Origin: Glandiceps talaboti
Lineage: Eukaryota > Hemichordata > Enteropneusta > Spengelidae
Assembly (NCBI RefSeq): GCF_964340395.1
Contig: NC_135562.1
Coordinates: forward strand, 17,303,985 to 17,367,984
Direction of reading: 5' to 3'
Length of the DNA stretch: 64,000 bases
Shown here piece after piece: positions 51,630 to 63,100 of the stretch (within the stretch, counting starts at the first letter, position 1; each line of letters starts with the position of its first letter). The notes below the pieces were generated by a model. It saw only the letters and a list, made by a program, of their open reading frames with translations. It made no database searches and was not told where the DNA came from. A program made the position numbers and the translations under genes.

Positions 51630-52313
51630 TGAAACGCTGTTGATCGGCTTACTGTGCAGTTTATCGATATTTAACGTTCAAACGGGGAAGTACTCACTCG
51701 CACTGCTGTTCCAATCGTCAGTCTATTTCATTAAAGACTATAACGTTGAATTAGCCGACCAACTAGTTTCTTCTCAAACCATCTCTTCTACGAGGTACCG
51801 TACCGACTTGGATTGTGTTGAGTAGAACTCACAACGAAACATACGTATCTGGTTCAACGAACGCCAAGCTAACCACTTGGTTGATTTTATTACATGACCA
51901 CTCTCCGTCTCCGCCTCTCCTCTCGAGATGGGCTAAAAACCCAACTTAAATACATTTCCAAGTTTACACAAAATCTCTATTCTTAGAGTATGACGTATTC
52001 TTAAGTCTTATGATGAAAGACATCATCCGAGATCTAATATCCAATCACCTTCCCTAGATTAGTAATACAAGTTCATATCTCAAAGACCATAAAATAGTCA
52101 TGTCATAATAAAACTTGTTGACAGTTCAATCGTACCTGGTACAAACAATTCAGAAACACCCCATGTAGAGATGTCAAAGACCTATGTTGTTACGCAACGG
52201 AATGTCACTGTATGTTCAAAGTTTAAATGCTTTTTGACTTCAATTTAGAGTTCATATAGAAAATTTACCAAAATGTCCTAAATGGATATATTTTAGATTT
52301 GTGACTCGTAACA
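51630..52313 (-). repeat. 5' LTR of the chromovirus element
   Basis: 684 bp, base-for-base the same as 43387-44070 on reading. Element transcription would start in this copy; TATTTAAG lies at 51945-51952 and AATAAA at 51886-51891 in sense. Confidence 0.95.
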
Positions 52314-52317
52314 CATT

Positions 52318-52514
52318 CACACACATACATACATACATACATACATACATACATACATTCACACATACATACCTACATACATACATACATACATACACAC
52401 ACATACATACATACATACATACATACATACATACATACACACACATACATACATACACACATACATACACACACACATACATACATACATACATACATAC
52501 ATACATACATACAT

Positions 52515-52551
<37 letters not shown>

Positions 52552-52573
52552 TACATGCATACATACATACATA
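52318..52573. repeat. (CATA)n/(CACA)n microsatellite, right flank of LTR element
   Basis: The other half of the microsatellite split by the retrotransposon, beginning right after the CATT duplication. Confidence 0.95.
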
Positions 52574-53913
52574 GACCATATATACAACGTTGGTTTCATT
52601 TCAGCGCAGAAAAATGCAATCACCTGGTGTAAAGAAACATCTAAACGATAGTGGTTATGTTGCAATAAGGTTTATTACTACAGTACTGCTACAGTTACAG
52701 AGCAAACTACATCAAAAGCATCATCTACAACACTCACTCAGCAAAAACGAATTTAACATTCAGAAAACAGGATGTTACATCCTATTGGATTTTAAATCTA
52801 CCTGTTGGGTCAGATGACGTCAGCAGCGTCACCACTTATTGGAATATCAAGTGATCGGCCCGAGAGACGGGGTCGAGCCAATCGCAAATACAAACATTTT
52901 GTAGGTGATGTAATCATGACTTTGGAAGAATGTTGCGTCGCTACTACGTGTAATATGGTACGCAATCGTTTGATTTTAATATGAACCGCTAGTAGTTAAA
53001 TTTTTGCTAAGCTTGTGTTGAGAGGACCTAAACAAGATCAAAACAGGTGACAACACTTTAAGTTAGCTAACTTGCAACCAATTCTGCTGCGTGATCATGC
53101 GGTAACAATCCCTTTCTTACCTACGTTTGCGATAAATTTTGAGTAGCTAAGAAAAAATAAATTCCTTTCATAAATAGTAGACAGTTTGAATAATTAAAGG
53201 ACTAATAAGAAATAATGAAGCGTTTCCATGCATGTCTTAATACCAGGATCTGTGTGATAAATGATAAAGAGATCAATTAGTTTGCTGTCATATTCTCTGT
53301 ATCCGATACTTTATTTTCATTACTTTTACATCAAAGGCGTCGTATAGAACATATTATAACTATCTAAAACAATATATGTTCAGAAATACACAAATTGATG
53401 CACTGACATTAGTATACATCAGCATCGGCAAGTTGGGCGTTGCATTCGTTTCGTCTATAGACACATACAAATATTATATTTTCAAAAATGTGTACCACGT
53501 TTACCCTAATGATAACTGTTTGTTACATTGGATCTAATTCACTAAGTTAATGAAAAATATGTATTTTGCTGTCTGGGGTTTCTTTGTTTGGTAATGTAGA
53601 TACTGTAATAAAATTTGCTTGTGCCTAATTAAATAATAAAGGCCACGTTTATCTTGCCGGCGCTGTATGTTGTGATTATGACCCAGCTATTTTGGTTTTG
53701 GACATCATTTAGAATGATATCTTTCATACTCGGATCTACCCTACTATAGAAAAAATTCCAGTTCATCATATCATACAATAAAATACATGGCTTTATCTAG
53801 ATCCGGAAGAGTGTTTGAAACGTACATGTCATTATTAGAGTATTCGTTTGCCGTCTATAACCTAACCCTTATACCAAAGATATTATCAATAAAGTGGAGA
53901 ACATATAACACAG
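52574..53913. other. Intergenic, no gene seen
   Basis: AT-rich sequence. No exon, repeat array or transposon protein was recognised. Confidence 0.6.
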
Positions 53914-54358
53914 AGTGGCGAGATTTTTTGTAAATGATTACTCCAGATCAAGTAGTGTATCGGAAATCATCAAGGATTTACACTGGAGCACACTTAAAGA
54001 CAGAAGAACTGTAAACAGACTGATGAGTACTCTACACAGAGCTAGACAAGGCCTCCTATCCCTGCCGGTAAATGATATCCTTCAGCCGATCCGGCGTCAG
54101 TCACGACACCAAAACAGCAACTGTTATCAAATTATACCAGCCCACCAAGACTGTTTCAAATTCAGCTTTTTCCCACAAACCGTAAAAGACTGGAACACGA
54201 TACCATATCAACAACTACCATAGAAGATCCGAAAGAGCCATCATCGAGCACATCAACCAGCAAGAATAGCTAATTATTCATGCGAACACCATTTCCTGCA
54301 TGCTTGACGCTACATGTAGTGTTATGCAGTACTTATCCAGATCCAGATCCAGATTCTA
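53914..54358 (+). mobile_element. LINE ORF2 C-terminal fragment with CCAGAT tail
   Basis: About 102 codons from the GTG codon at 53915 read VARFFVNDYSRSSSV, LHWSTLKDRR, then FKFSFFPQTVKDWN and LP with a stop. This pattern (R-R/A-A-R-F-V..YS..SSV.. L.W..L..RR, FFP.T...WN.LP) is the end of reverse-transcriptase ORFs of CR1/Jockey-type LINEs. An in-frame stop lies just upstream, so it is 5'-truncated or decayed. The 3' end has a short CCAGATCCAGATCCAGAT tandem, typical of such LINE tails. Confidence 0.7.
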
Positions 54359-56065
54359 AATGGTATCCAAAACCAAATGCTGAGTTGATTACCGTAATTA
54401 GCATATAGAGGGTATAGTGCCGAACAATGAAAATGTTATTTTGAAGAAAAGGTCAAAAACTTATTTCGGCGCTTGACTATTATGACCCAGGGTCAAATTT
54501 AATTCATTATTTGTTCCTATTATCTGTCTTTACCCAGGAAGCATTTTGGTCAGAGCGGAGAAGAAATTGAAAATTCGGAAAATGTCATCGTTTTTTTTAA
54601 TATGTCATTTATTGAAAACGTCAAAAAACTAACATTTGTTTCACTAAGTTTAACAAAGTCAACCTTTCAATCACGTTCTTTTTTTAGCGTAGCTATCTTT
54701 CAAAATAAAGGTTGGCCTTCGTAAGATCAGAACTCACAAAAATTAAAATTAAAAATGTCAAAAGTGAAGAGTAACACTCACAAAAATTAAAATTAAAAAT
54801 GACAAAAGTGAAGAGCAACATTATAAATTCCCGCGTTAGGCCGTTTTAGCACTAACCCTCTTCGTATGTTAATTGTGTTCTTTTCGACGTCCTTGATGTA
54901 TATTTTTTTTAAAAAAGAGAATAGAGTTGTTTTTCTCTCTTCAATGAAAATCAAAATGTACATATTACTATTACTAAATTTCTTCATATATGGTAGTTAT
55001 AATTTATAAAGATTCAAGGTACAGGTTCCTGACAGGTAAACAATGACATGTTTTGAAATGAATGTTTCTCATTAAATAATGTTTACAACTATCTAAAACA
55101 ATATCTTTTCAGAAAGGTTATTATGTTATCTTTTTATTGTTATTTTGTTTGCGTTTTCACCCAACACAGTTGTGTTTGGGGATGAAAACATGACTTTTTT
55201 ATTCAATATTCTATGAAAAAATGTAACAGTTCACTTAACCTGCCAACAGACTACAAGGTCATTATGGTTTTTTGGGGTTTTTAGATTGTGTGGATTTCAA
55301 ATATAGATTCGATAAAAATCCATAGCTCCTATCACCTGTTGTTCCTTAGCACTATTAAACTTAAAGTAAGACGGGTATAAATTGAAACTCTATAAACAAA
55401 ATATATGCAATTGTGTATTGTCGAGTCGATTACTTTGTACTCACATCTTTGTTGTTAAATCCACTGCAGTCTTGTATTTCATCTGTCTTTTTACGTCCTG
55501 TAAGAAAACATACAAAGAACTTTTGGAAAAGTTGAGACCAAGGATACATATATATACAATGTAACCTAACTCTACGGACCATGTAAGCCGACTTTACCAG
55601 AAACTAAACAAACACCAACACTTCTTTTTCAAATTACATGTATGGGGAACTACATAGAAGGCTACATAACATGGACCTTGTGCTTCACACATTGGTGTGT
55701 CGTATTGCATGCTTCAATGTAAACACATTAATCTTGACAGTTTCAGATTACGAAAATCCGGGATATTCGCCGGACAGATTAAGCTTGCATTGCGCATGGC
55801 CCATGCGCAATATACGAAAAAACTAGCAATTGTACAAGATGATTTCATATTATCTTGGCAGTCTCTGCAGATAAAAGCCAAAATCACGAAAACCAGAATG
55901 CATACTAGGCTTTCTTCACTCGACATGTAAGAGGAATATTACACTCCCAAATATGGATGTTTGTGCCTGCAAATCGGAATGTCATCATATCCAAATTACT
56001 ATCTGATACCCATGCGCAAATACCCAATATAATGCTGCGGGTGTCCCTCTATTTAATATTGTAGT
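54359..56065. other. Intergenic, mostly featureless
   Basis: It holds a duplicated block of about 45 bp (54733-54775 and 54778-54822, core CACAAAAATTAAAATTAAAA) and a short palindrome at 55789-55811 (ATTGCGCATGG, C, CCATGCGCAAT). No gene recognised. Confidence 0.55.
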
Positions 56066-56075
56066 GAGACTCGTC

Positions 56076-56108
<33 letters not shown>

Positions 56109-56390
56109 ATATCTGTCTATCTATCTGTCTGTCTGTCTGTCTGTATGTCTGTCTGTCTGTCTGTTGCCGAAAAAGCCGTCACATTATGAATCATTTCCTC
56201 TGATCGGTGATGAATCAGATGCACACCTCGGATACGCTGACCTGTAGTTGCTTTTAAAGTTAGCAGAGTTGGTTGGTTGGATGGATGGATGGGTGGGTGG
56301 GTGAATGAATGAATGAATGAATGAAGTGGTGGGTTGATTGGTCGATCAGTCAGTCAGTCAGTCAGTCAGTCAGTCAGTCAGTAAGTAAAG
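56066..56390. repeat. Cluster of tetranucleotide microsatellites
   Basis: CTAT, CTGT, GGAT/GGGT, GAAT and CAGT runs in succession, directly downstream of the SRCR exon on the minus strand. Confidence 0.9.
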
Positions 56391-56401
56391 TTAGTGACAT
56401 C

Positions 56402-57205
56402 TTACCCAATACAGGTTACACCTGCATCTTCTACATGGCCGCAATTATGATTACCCCATCCTAGATGTCTACAGTCACTAAGACTACTCTCGTATCCATT
56501 ACATCTAAGGTTATCAAGCCAAATTGTCCCACTACCCTCGCCATAGAGTGCATTGCCATGTGCAGACGCATAATGACTATGGAAAGAATAGAAGTTGAAT
56601 GAATTCAATAGCAGTATAAGTCCAAAAGTCCATACAAGAAAAACTGTGCCAGTTAACGACATGAATGGGGTAAGAAGCTTCGACACTTTGACGGTTATCC
56701 GTTTTCAATCATTGTGGTGACTGATGATGCCAAATAGCTTGTTCCTTTCACACGTTTACATTTATGAGTTCAATAACTTGGATCCCTGCCTTTCAGCCAC
56801 TGAAATACATCATGGCATTGCGATGTGTTTCCTCGGAGAATAGATTGTTCATTTGAATATATTACCTTGTGCTATTAACATGCAATGGCTTTGTTATCTC
56901 TGAAATTGTGCTGTGCTCAAAGCTAGCACTGCACACAAAATACTTGCCTATATCCAAGCTGCCTACAAATCACTTCTGCCTCATTGACATCAAATTCATC
57001 ATCACAGACTGTTCCCCATTCACCATCATGGTAGATTTCCACGCGTCCCATGTTTTCAGAATACCCATTTACTAATCGGACATCGCCGTCAAAAGGCTCT
57101 GCATACAAAAAAGATCAGAATGTCATATATAAATAAAGCTGCTGATAGGGAGGCAATCGAAGCGTTTTGTATGTCCCTTCTTTTCTGTCTGTCTGTCTGT
57201 CTGCC

Positions 57206-57282
<77 letters not shown>

Positions 57283-57804
57283 TTCTTTCTTTCTTTCTTT
57301 TTCTTTCTTTCTGTGTATGTGTGTGTGTGTGTCTGTGCGTGCCTGCCTCCCTGTAGGACCAATATTTGATATTAGTTAGCTAAACATTCACTACAGCATT
57401 CGAAGTAAAGACGAAAGTACAACATTGTGTGTGAATCGACAAAGGTGACAGTATCTCAATGGGTATGTACAGTCTTTTATTTCCAAGGATGACCTATGGG
57501 ACGAATCCCATTTACATGCTCCGACAGTAAAATTGTACAAAACAGACACCACAACATGCACAAACTAAAATGCACTCGAAATGGAAAACAGACAAAAATA
57601 AACGCCTAACATAAAAACAACATATCACATTACAATAAAAACACTTATAATTAAGCATACCAACTGAAAAGTCAAAACACATTAATCTAAAATAATCTGA
57701 AAATATGACATGGTTATAGTTTAATCTGTCTGTCTGTCTGTCTGTATACATGTCTGTCTACATGTCTGTATGTATGTATGTATGTATGTATGTATGTATG
57801 TATG

Positions 57805-57835
<31 letters not shown>

Positions 57836-59028
57836 GCATGCATGCATGGATGGATGGATGGATGGATGTATGGAAGAATAGATGTATGTATGTATGTATG
57901 TATGTATGTATGTATGTATGTATGTAGGTAGGTATGAATGGATGGATGGGTGGATGTATGTTCTTATGTATCCATGTATGTGACAGCAAGACATATACAG
58001 ATAATTCAAATTCAATTCAATTCAATTCAATTCAATTCAATTCAATTCAATACATGCATGCATGCATACGGACATGATGACTCAATAAAGTACAGCATTA
58101 ATTCTAATGAAAGGCAACACGCGTTACCATTACAAAAATCACCTTGACTGATTACATTTGGGAAACTATGCCATGTATATTAATGAATCATTTGCATTAG
58201 AATGATATCGGGTAATTAATTTGAAATCATTTCAAATTTCAGTTCCCATATACTTTGTCCCACATTTACATGATAACAAAATTAATTTGCTATGGTATCT
58301 ATGGTTGAAAAGTTTAATATATCCATTTTATATTAATAAACGTTTTAATAATTCGGTGTTATCTTAGTTTTGCGTCACAGGTCATACAATTTAATATACA
58401 TATTTATTCTATAACCATTGTCAAAGTTATTAATCTTTACCATATAACGCTTCAGAATGTTATTCAACACATAAAGTGTACAGTGGCTGATGCATGCACG
58501 ATTGAGTGTTAAGTTTGTTTTTGATTCAATACATCCTGGAGGCTTAACAATTGTCAATTGTGAGTTCCATAGTTTGGGAGCAACATGTGATAATGGACGA
58601 CATCCGTGGTTGATCATATGTCTGCCATTTGTTGTTGTGAGCAGATTCCTGTTTGTAGAACGTAGGGAGCGATAATCAGATAAGATAAAAACAATTACTA
58701 ACTTACCATGATGCCTGTCCTGTGGTGCCTTCCCCCACCACAACAAGAAACCTTGTGTACTGTCCAACCACGATGAGATAAAGCCTGGCAGAATATCCAA
58801 CGGAGACGTAAATTCTGGTAACATATCACCCCATAACACTGATGAAGGCACAGTTACCATTTCAACCGGCCATGACCAATAATAGTCTGTTGTATTAGCC
58901 CACCACGAATCGTACGACGATGCCACGCTGTCTGAATGATACCACCGTTGAGGAGACCATGTTGACACATCTCCCAAATCCATTGGATTGTCAGTTGCAT
59001 ATCTTGCCTTTCGGATAGAGGCACCACA
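56402..59028 (-). CDS. SRCR-domain gene fragment with Trp-rich upstream exon
   Basis: Three minus-strand exons fit in phase: 58707-59028, 56948-57098 and 56402-56576. The first begins at an acceptor (TTTTGTAG) in phase 0 and reads CGAS, ... [33 protein letters not shown], then [15 protein letters not shown]; about 107 codons, Trp-rich, not recognised. It ends in phase 1, which the SRCR exon accepts ([12 protein letters not shown]). The two SRCR exons give a whole domain: [31 protein letters not shown], then [44 protein letters not shown]. Between them the best donor is AG|gcaagt, a GC-AG intron; a GT donor three bases on would break the frame. The 3' end is either the TAA at 56402-56404 or a donor overlapping it (gtaag). 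A 5' exon with a signal peptide was not found, so the gene start lies beyond the retroelement at 59850 or is lost. SRCR proteins are typically extracellular pattern-binding or receptor proteins. Confidence 0.7.
57184..57345. repeat. (CTGT)n/(CTTT)n/(GT)n microsatellite in SRCR gene intron
   Basis: About 100 bp of CTGT followed by CTTT and GT units, 86 bases upstream (in sense) of the first SRCR exon. Confidence 0.95.
57724..58055. repeat. (CTGT)n, (GTAT)n, (GGAT)n and (TTCAA)n microsatellites
   Basis: Successive simple-repeat blocks, including about eight TTCAA units at 58009-58049, within the large intron between the Trp-rich and SRCR exons. Confidence 0.95.
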
Positions 59029-59487
59029 CTACAAAACATGAATAAAAGATAAAACGCAAATTATTATCTTTGAATATATAGTTTAACATTCTGCTTAGTT
59101 AGGAGGTAAGCTATTTAAGACTACAGTCACAGCACTCTCAATACCAGAAATATTTGGCTTTATCTCAGATAACCAACACAATGTAAGTCATTTTTATCAA
59201 AACAATATTTTCACCAAATAAACCACGCTGGTGTGTATTTTTTATATTCAGTAACATTATGTAATACAATATTATAACCGATCGCGATCAGATGTTATAG
59301 TAATAAGCTAATAATTGGTAACAAGCTTCTACAACATAGTCAAACCTCACGACTTTTTCAGACATAATATTGTTGAGAAGCCTGTATTTACAACAGCCAT
59401 TTTGTCTGCATGAAATGAAATGACGTATCATCATGCAGACATCAAATGCAGACGTCTATGGCGTAGAATGCCTGCCAATATTCGAAA
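59029..59487. other. No gene seen
   Basis: AT-rich sequence upstream of the Trp-rich exon. A first exon was searched for on the minus strand and not recognised. Confidence 0.5.
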
Positions 59488-59849
59488 ATGCAATACTGCA
59501 ATGACTATATGCAATAATGCAATGACTACATGCGATAATGCGATGACTACATGCAATACTGCGATGACTACATGCAATACTGCAATGACTACATGCGATG
59601 ACTACATATGCAATGACTACATGAGATGACTACATGCAATGACTATATGCGATATGACTACATGAGATGACTACATGCGATATGACTACATGAGATGACT
59701 ATATGCAATATGACATGTAGTCATATCGCATGTAGTAATCTCATGTAGTCATGTCATGTAGTCATATCGCATGTAGTCATCTCATGTAGTCATATCGCAT
59801 GTAGTCATCACATGTAGTCATCTCATGTAGTCATATTGCATGTAGTCAT
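59488..59849. repeat. Inverted minisatellite (ATGACTACATG / CATGTAGTCAT)
   Basis: Units of 12-20 bases built on ATGACTACATGC run in one orientation from 59488 to about 59711, then in the opposite orientation (CATGTAGTCATATCG) to 59849. The result is a palindrome with arms of about 140 bases centred near 59712. Its right edge is the outer end of the Mag-like 3' LTR. Confidence 0.85.
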
Positions 59850-60103
59850 TGTGATATGCGACAGACACAATGATTACAGAAGTAACGAACTTGCTTTAAT
59901 AATAACATGGCTGAACTAGGTAGAAAGTACAATAACAACGATACGTCATAGAATGACAAATAATGCATGCAGGAGGGCGCTGTCCATTTAGGTACAACTT
60001 GGTAATGACAGATATTGTTATAACGTCCGATAGATATATACTAGTGTCCATCTATATGATGTTAATACAGTGTCCACGAGTAGTTTAACCATATTCTATC
60101 ACA
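59850..60103 (-). repeat. 3' LTR of the Mag-like element
   Basis: 254 bp with perfect 7-bp inverted ends: in sense it starts TGTGATA and ends TATCACA. ATTAAA occurs in sense near the end and could act as polyadenylation signal. Only one LTR is in the window, so the borders rest on the inverted ends and the adjoining purine tract. Confidence 0.82.
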
Positions 60104-63100
60104 CCCCCCTTTCCAGTTGGCTTCCTCTTGACACAACTTGTAGTTACCACGTAGTCTTTCTGCCATACTGGCGGCTTGACGGTCCTCTGGGATGTTCTTC
60201 GTCCTCCACTTTGCTGTGACTGAGGTGAGGCGGTTGCTTGTGGTAGTTGTTCTGGTTGTTTCACAGTAGTGTCTGGAGGCTTTGCGTCAGCAGCTTTGAT
60301 GTCTGGATATGGTGGATTGATGGTGACTTTCTCTGCTGTTTTGTTCATCATGTGCTTGTTGCGACGCAAAGTTCGTCCCTGACTTGTTGTGACAACGTAG
60401 CTTCTTGGAGCGGAATACTTCTCTTCTACTATTGCGGGGATCCACTCTCTGCTGTGTGGATCAAGTTTCACTCTCACTGATTCTCCCTTCTCAAAACTGG
60501 GTCTATCTCTCACACCCCTGTTGTAAAACTTTGCTTGTTGTTCTTGTCTGCTTATCAGCTGTTGTTTACTGTCAGCTGCTAGGTTTGGACTAAGCAGTGT
60601 CTGCTTCATAGGAATATCATCTCTGAGTCTCCTACTAAACAGCATCTGTGCAGGGCTGTATCTCATGCCAGTTATAGGAGTGTTTCTGTAGCGTAGTAAT
60701 GCTAGGTTAGGATCAGTGTTATCTTCCTTGCATTTCCGTAGCATCATCTTTACTATACCAACATACTTCTCTGCTTCTCCATTGCTCTGTGGATATCTTG
60801 GGCTTGATGTACAGAGCTGGAAATTCCACCTTTCCGCAAACTCTCTAAATTCCACTGCACCAAACGGCATGTTGTCAGCAATTACTGTTTCAGGAATTCC
60901 ATGACGAGCGAAGATGATTTTCATAGCTTGAATGACGGAACTTGCAGTCTTCCTGTGTAGCCTTGCTAGTTCTGGATACTTCGAATAGTAGTCTACCAAG
61001 ATGACATAATCTCGGCCGCCAAATGTGAAGATATCGGCTCCCAACTTCTGCCAAGGGTCATCTGGGATCTCATGTTGTTTGATTGGTTCTTTCCTGTTGT
61101 TGTGTCGAAACTTTTGGCAAACTTTGCAGTTTAACACAATGTTGTCAATGTCTTTGCTCATCCCAGGCCAATACAGGATGTCTCTAGCGAAACTCTTTGT
61201 TTTCTCGATCCCTTGGTGACCTGCATGTAACTTTTCAAGTGCGAAGGGTCGTTCTGTCTTTGGGATGATTAGACGGTTCGACAGAAACAGTAGGTCATCC
61301 TCTTGATAGATTTCATCTCTTAGGTTATAGTATGGATGTAACTCTGGTGGTAAACGATATATGGGTGGCCATCCATTGATGAGATACTTCTTGATGAGTT
61401 GTGATGTTTCATCTTGCATGGTTGAAGACTTGTATTCATCCATTTTCTTTGTAGAGGCAGGATAGTATGTCATCACTGAGTGTACAAATATGTCTTTGGA
61501 TCCATCTGGTTCTGGCTTGCCATCGACATAAGCTCTGCTGAGTGCGTCGGCGATATGCATCTGGTTACCTGGCTTGTACACTATGTTTAGCTTGTATCTC
61601 AATAATTTGAGGAGCATAAGTTGCAATCTTGGAGATACCTTGTGTAAGTCTTTCTTCTGGATTGATTCCAGTGGCTTGTGATCTGAGTGTACGGTGACGT
61701 CTGTGCCATAGATGTAGTGGTGGAACCTCTGTGCTGCAAACACAATAGCTAAGAGCTCCTTCTCGATCTGCGCATATCTCTGTTCTGTCTCAGTTAGAGG
61801 TCTAGATGTGTATGAGACTGGCTGATCATCTTGAAGAAGACAGGCTCCCAAACCACACTGGCTAGCGTCTGCTTGTATTGTTAAGGGTTTGTTCTCATCA
61901 TAGAACTTGAGAACTACTTTGGAGCTAAGGACCTTCTTGATTTTCATCATTGCATCCTTTTGTGGTCTGCCCCAAAACCATGGTATTCCATCCTTGACAA
62001 GTTGTCTCAAAGGTTCAGTCAGCTGGGCCTTGTTTGGGATAAACGGTGATAAGAAGTTTATCATACCCAGGAATCGCTGCAACCCTTTCTTGTTTACTGG
62101 GTCTGGCATGTTTTCTATGGCTTCTATCTTGCTTCTGTCAGGTTCTATACCATTTGCAGAGATCTTCACACCATGATATACCACTTCAGTCTTCTTAAAC
62201 TGTAACTTCTTTACATTGAATTTGATGCCCGTTTCTTTAGCTCTCTCTAGAACTTTGTAGAGTGCGACATCATGTTGTTCTTCTGTCTCTGATGCTATTA
62301 GCATATCATCTGCTATAATGTGAACGTTCTCTATGTCACCAAACATCTGGAATCCCTTCTTCTGTAGTACCTCACTAGCACTGGAGATACCAAAGGGCAT
62401 CCTCTTGAAACGGAATCTTCCAAATGGGGTTTGAAATGTGGTAAGGTCACATGATTTCTCATCAAGCTCTACCTGCCAGAAAGCTGAGGATTGGTCAATT
62501 ATCGTGAATAGCTTTGGCTTGCCAAGCTTTGCAACAACTTCTTGGAAGGTTGGTATCATGTAGTGTTCACGCTTTATGTATTTGTTCAGCCCTCTAGGGT
62601 CAAGGCATAGTCGTAGGCTGCCATCCTTTTTCTCGGTGCATACCATACTGTTGACCCAATCAGTAGGGTGCTCTACTTCTTCAATGACATCTTGTTCTTT
62701 CATTTCTGCAAGCTTTTTTTTCAGCTCGTCTCTGATTTTATGTGGTATTCGTCTTGGTGGGTTTATCTTTGGCTGGGCATCCTCTGACAAAGTTATCTTG
62801 TACTGTCCAGGATACTTGCCAAGTTTGCCATCGAATACTGATGCGTAGTCATGTTTGATCTGTTCCTCAGTGGCACCTTTATATTCTGACTTGCTGAGTG
62901 TACAGACGTAAGCACTGGAGTTTTCACCTCTCTTGATGAGTCCTAGGTCAATGGCTGTATTTAGACCTAATATTGGGCAGTTCATTTGCTTTGTGACGAA
63001 GACTTCAGCTATGGTTTGTGTCTTCTTTGCTTTGAAGGTGACCCTTGCTCTGCCTACCTGGTCAAGATTACCACCATCTAGTGTTTGTAGTATTACACCA

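Larger units (their letters stand above)
43387..52313 (-). mobile_element. Complete Ty3/Gypsy chromovirus-type LTR retrotransposon
   Basis: 8927 bp on the minus strand. It has two 684-bp LTRs with no difference by full visual comparison, 5'-TG...CA-3' ends, a CATT target duplication (43383-43386 and 52314-52317), a tRNA-Ala-like primer site, a purine-rich tract, and an uninterrupted 1763-codon gag-pol with a C-terminal chromodomain. About 2.05 kb between the gag-pol stop and the 3' LTR has no env-like ORF. Identical LTRs, intact ORF and intact duplication indicate a very recent, possibly still competent, insertion. Confidence 0.96.

Noticed and set aside
55789-55811. Palindrome ATTGCGCATGG-C-CCATGCGCAAT as a regulatory site
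   Set aside because: It resembles spaced NRF-1 half sites, but no gene start lies near and such short palindromes are expected by chance in this length.
58375-58706. Continuation of the Trp-rich exon frame past 58707 to a stop at 58375
   Set aside because: A consensus donor (gtaagt) lies at 58706-58701 and the reading phase matches the SRCR exon; the downstream frame is low-complexity intron.
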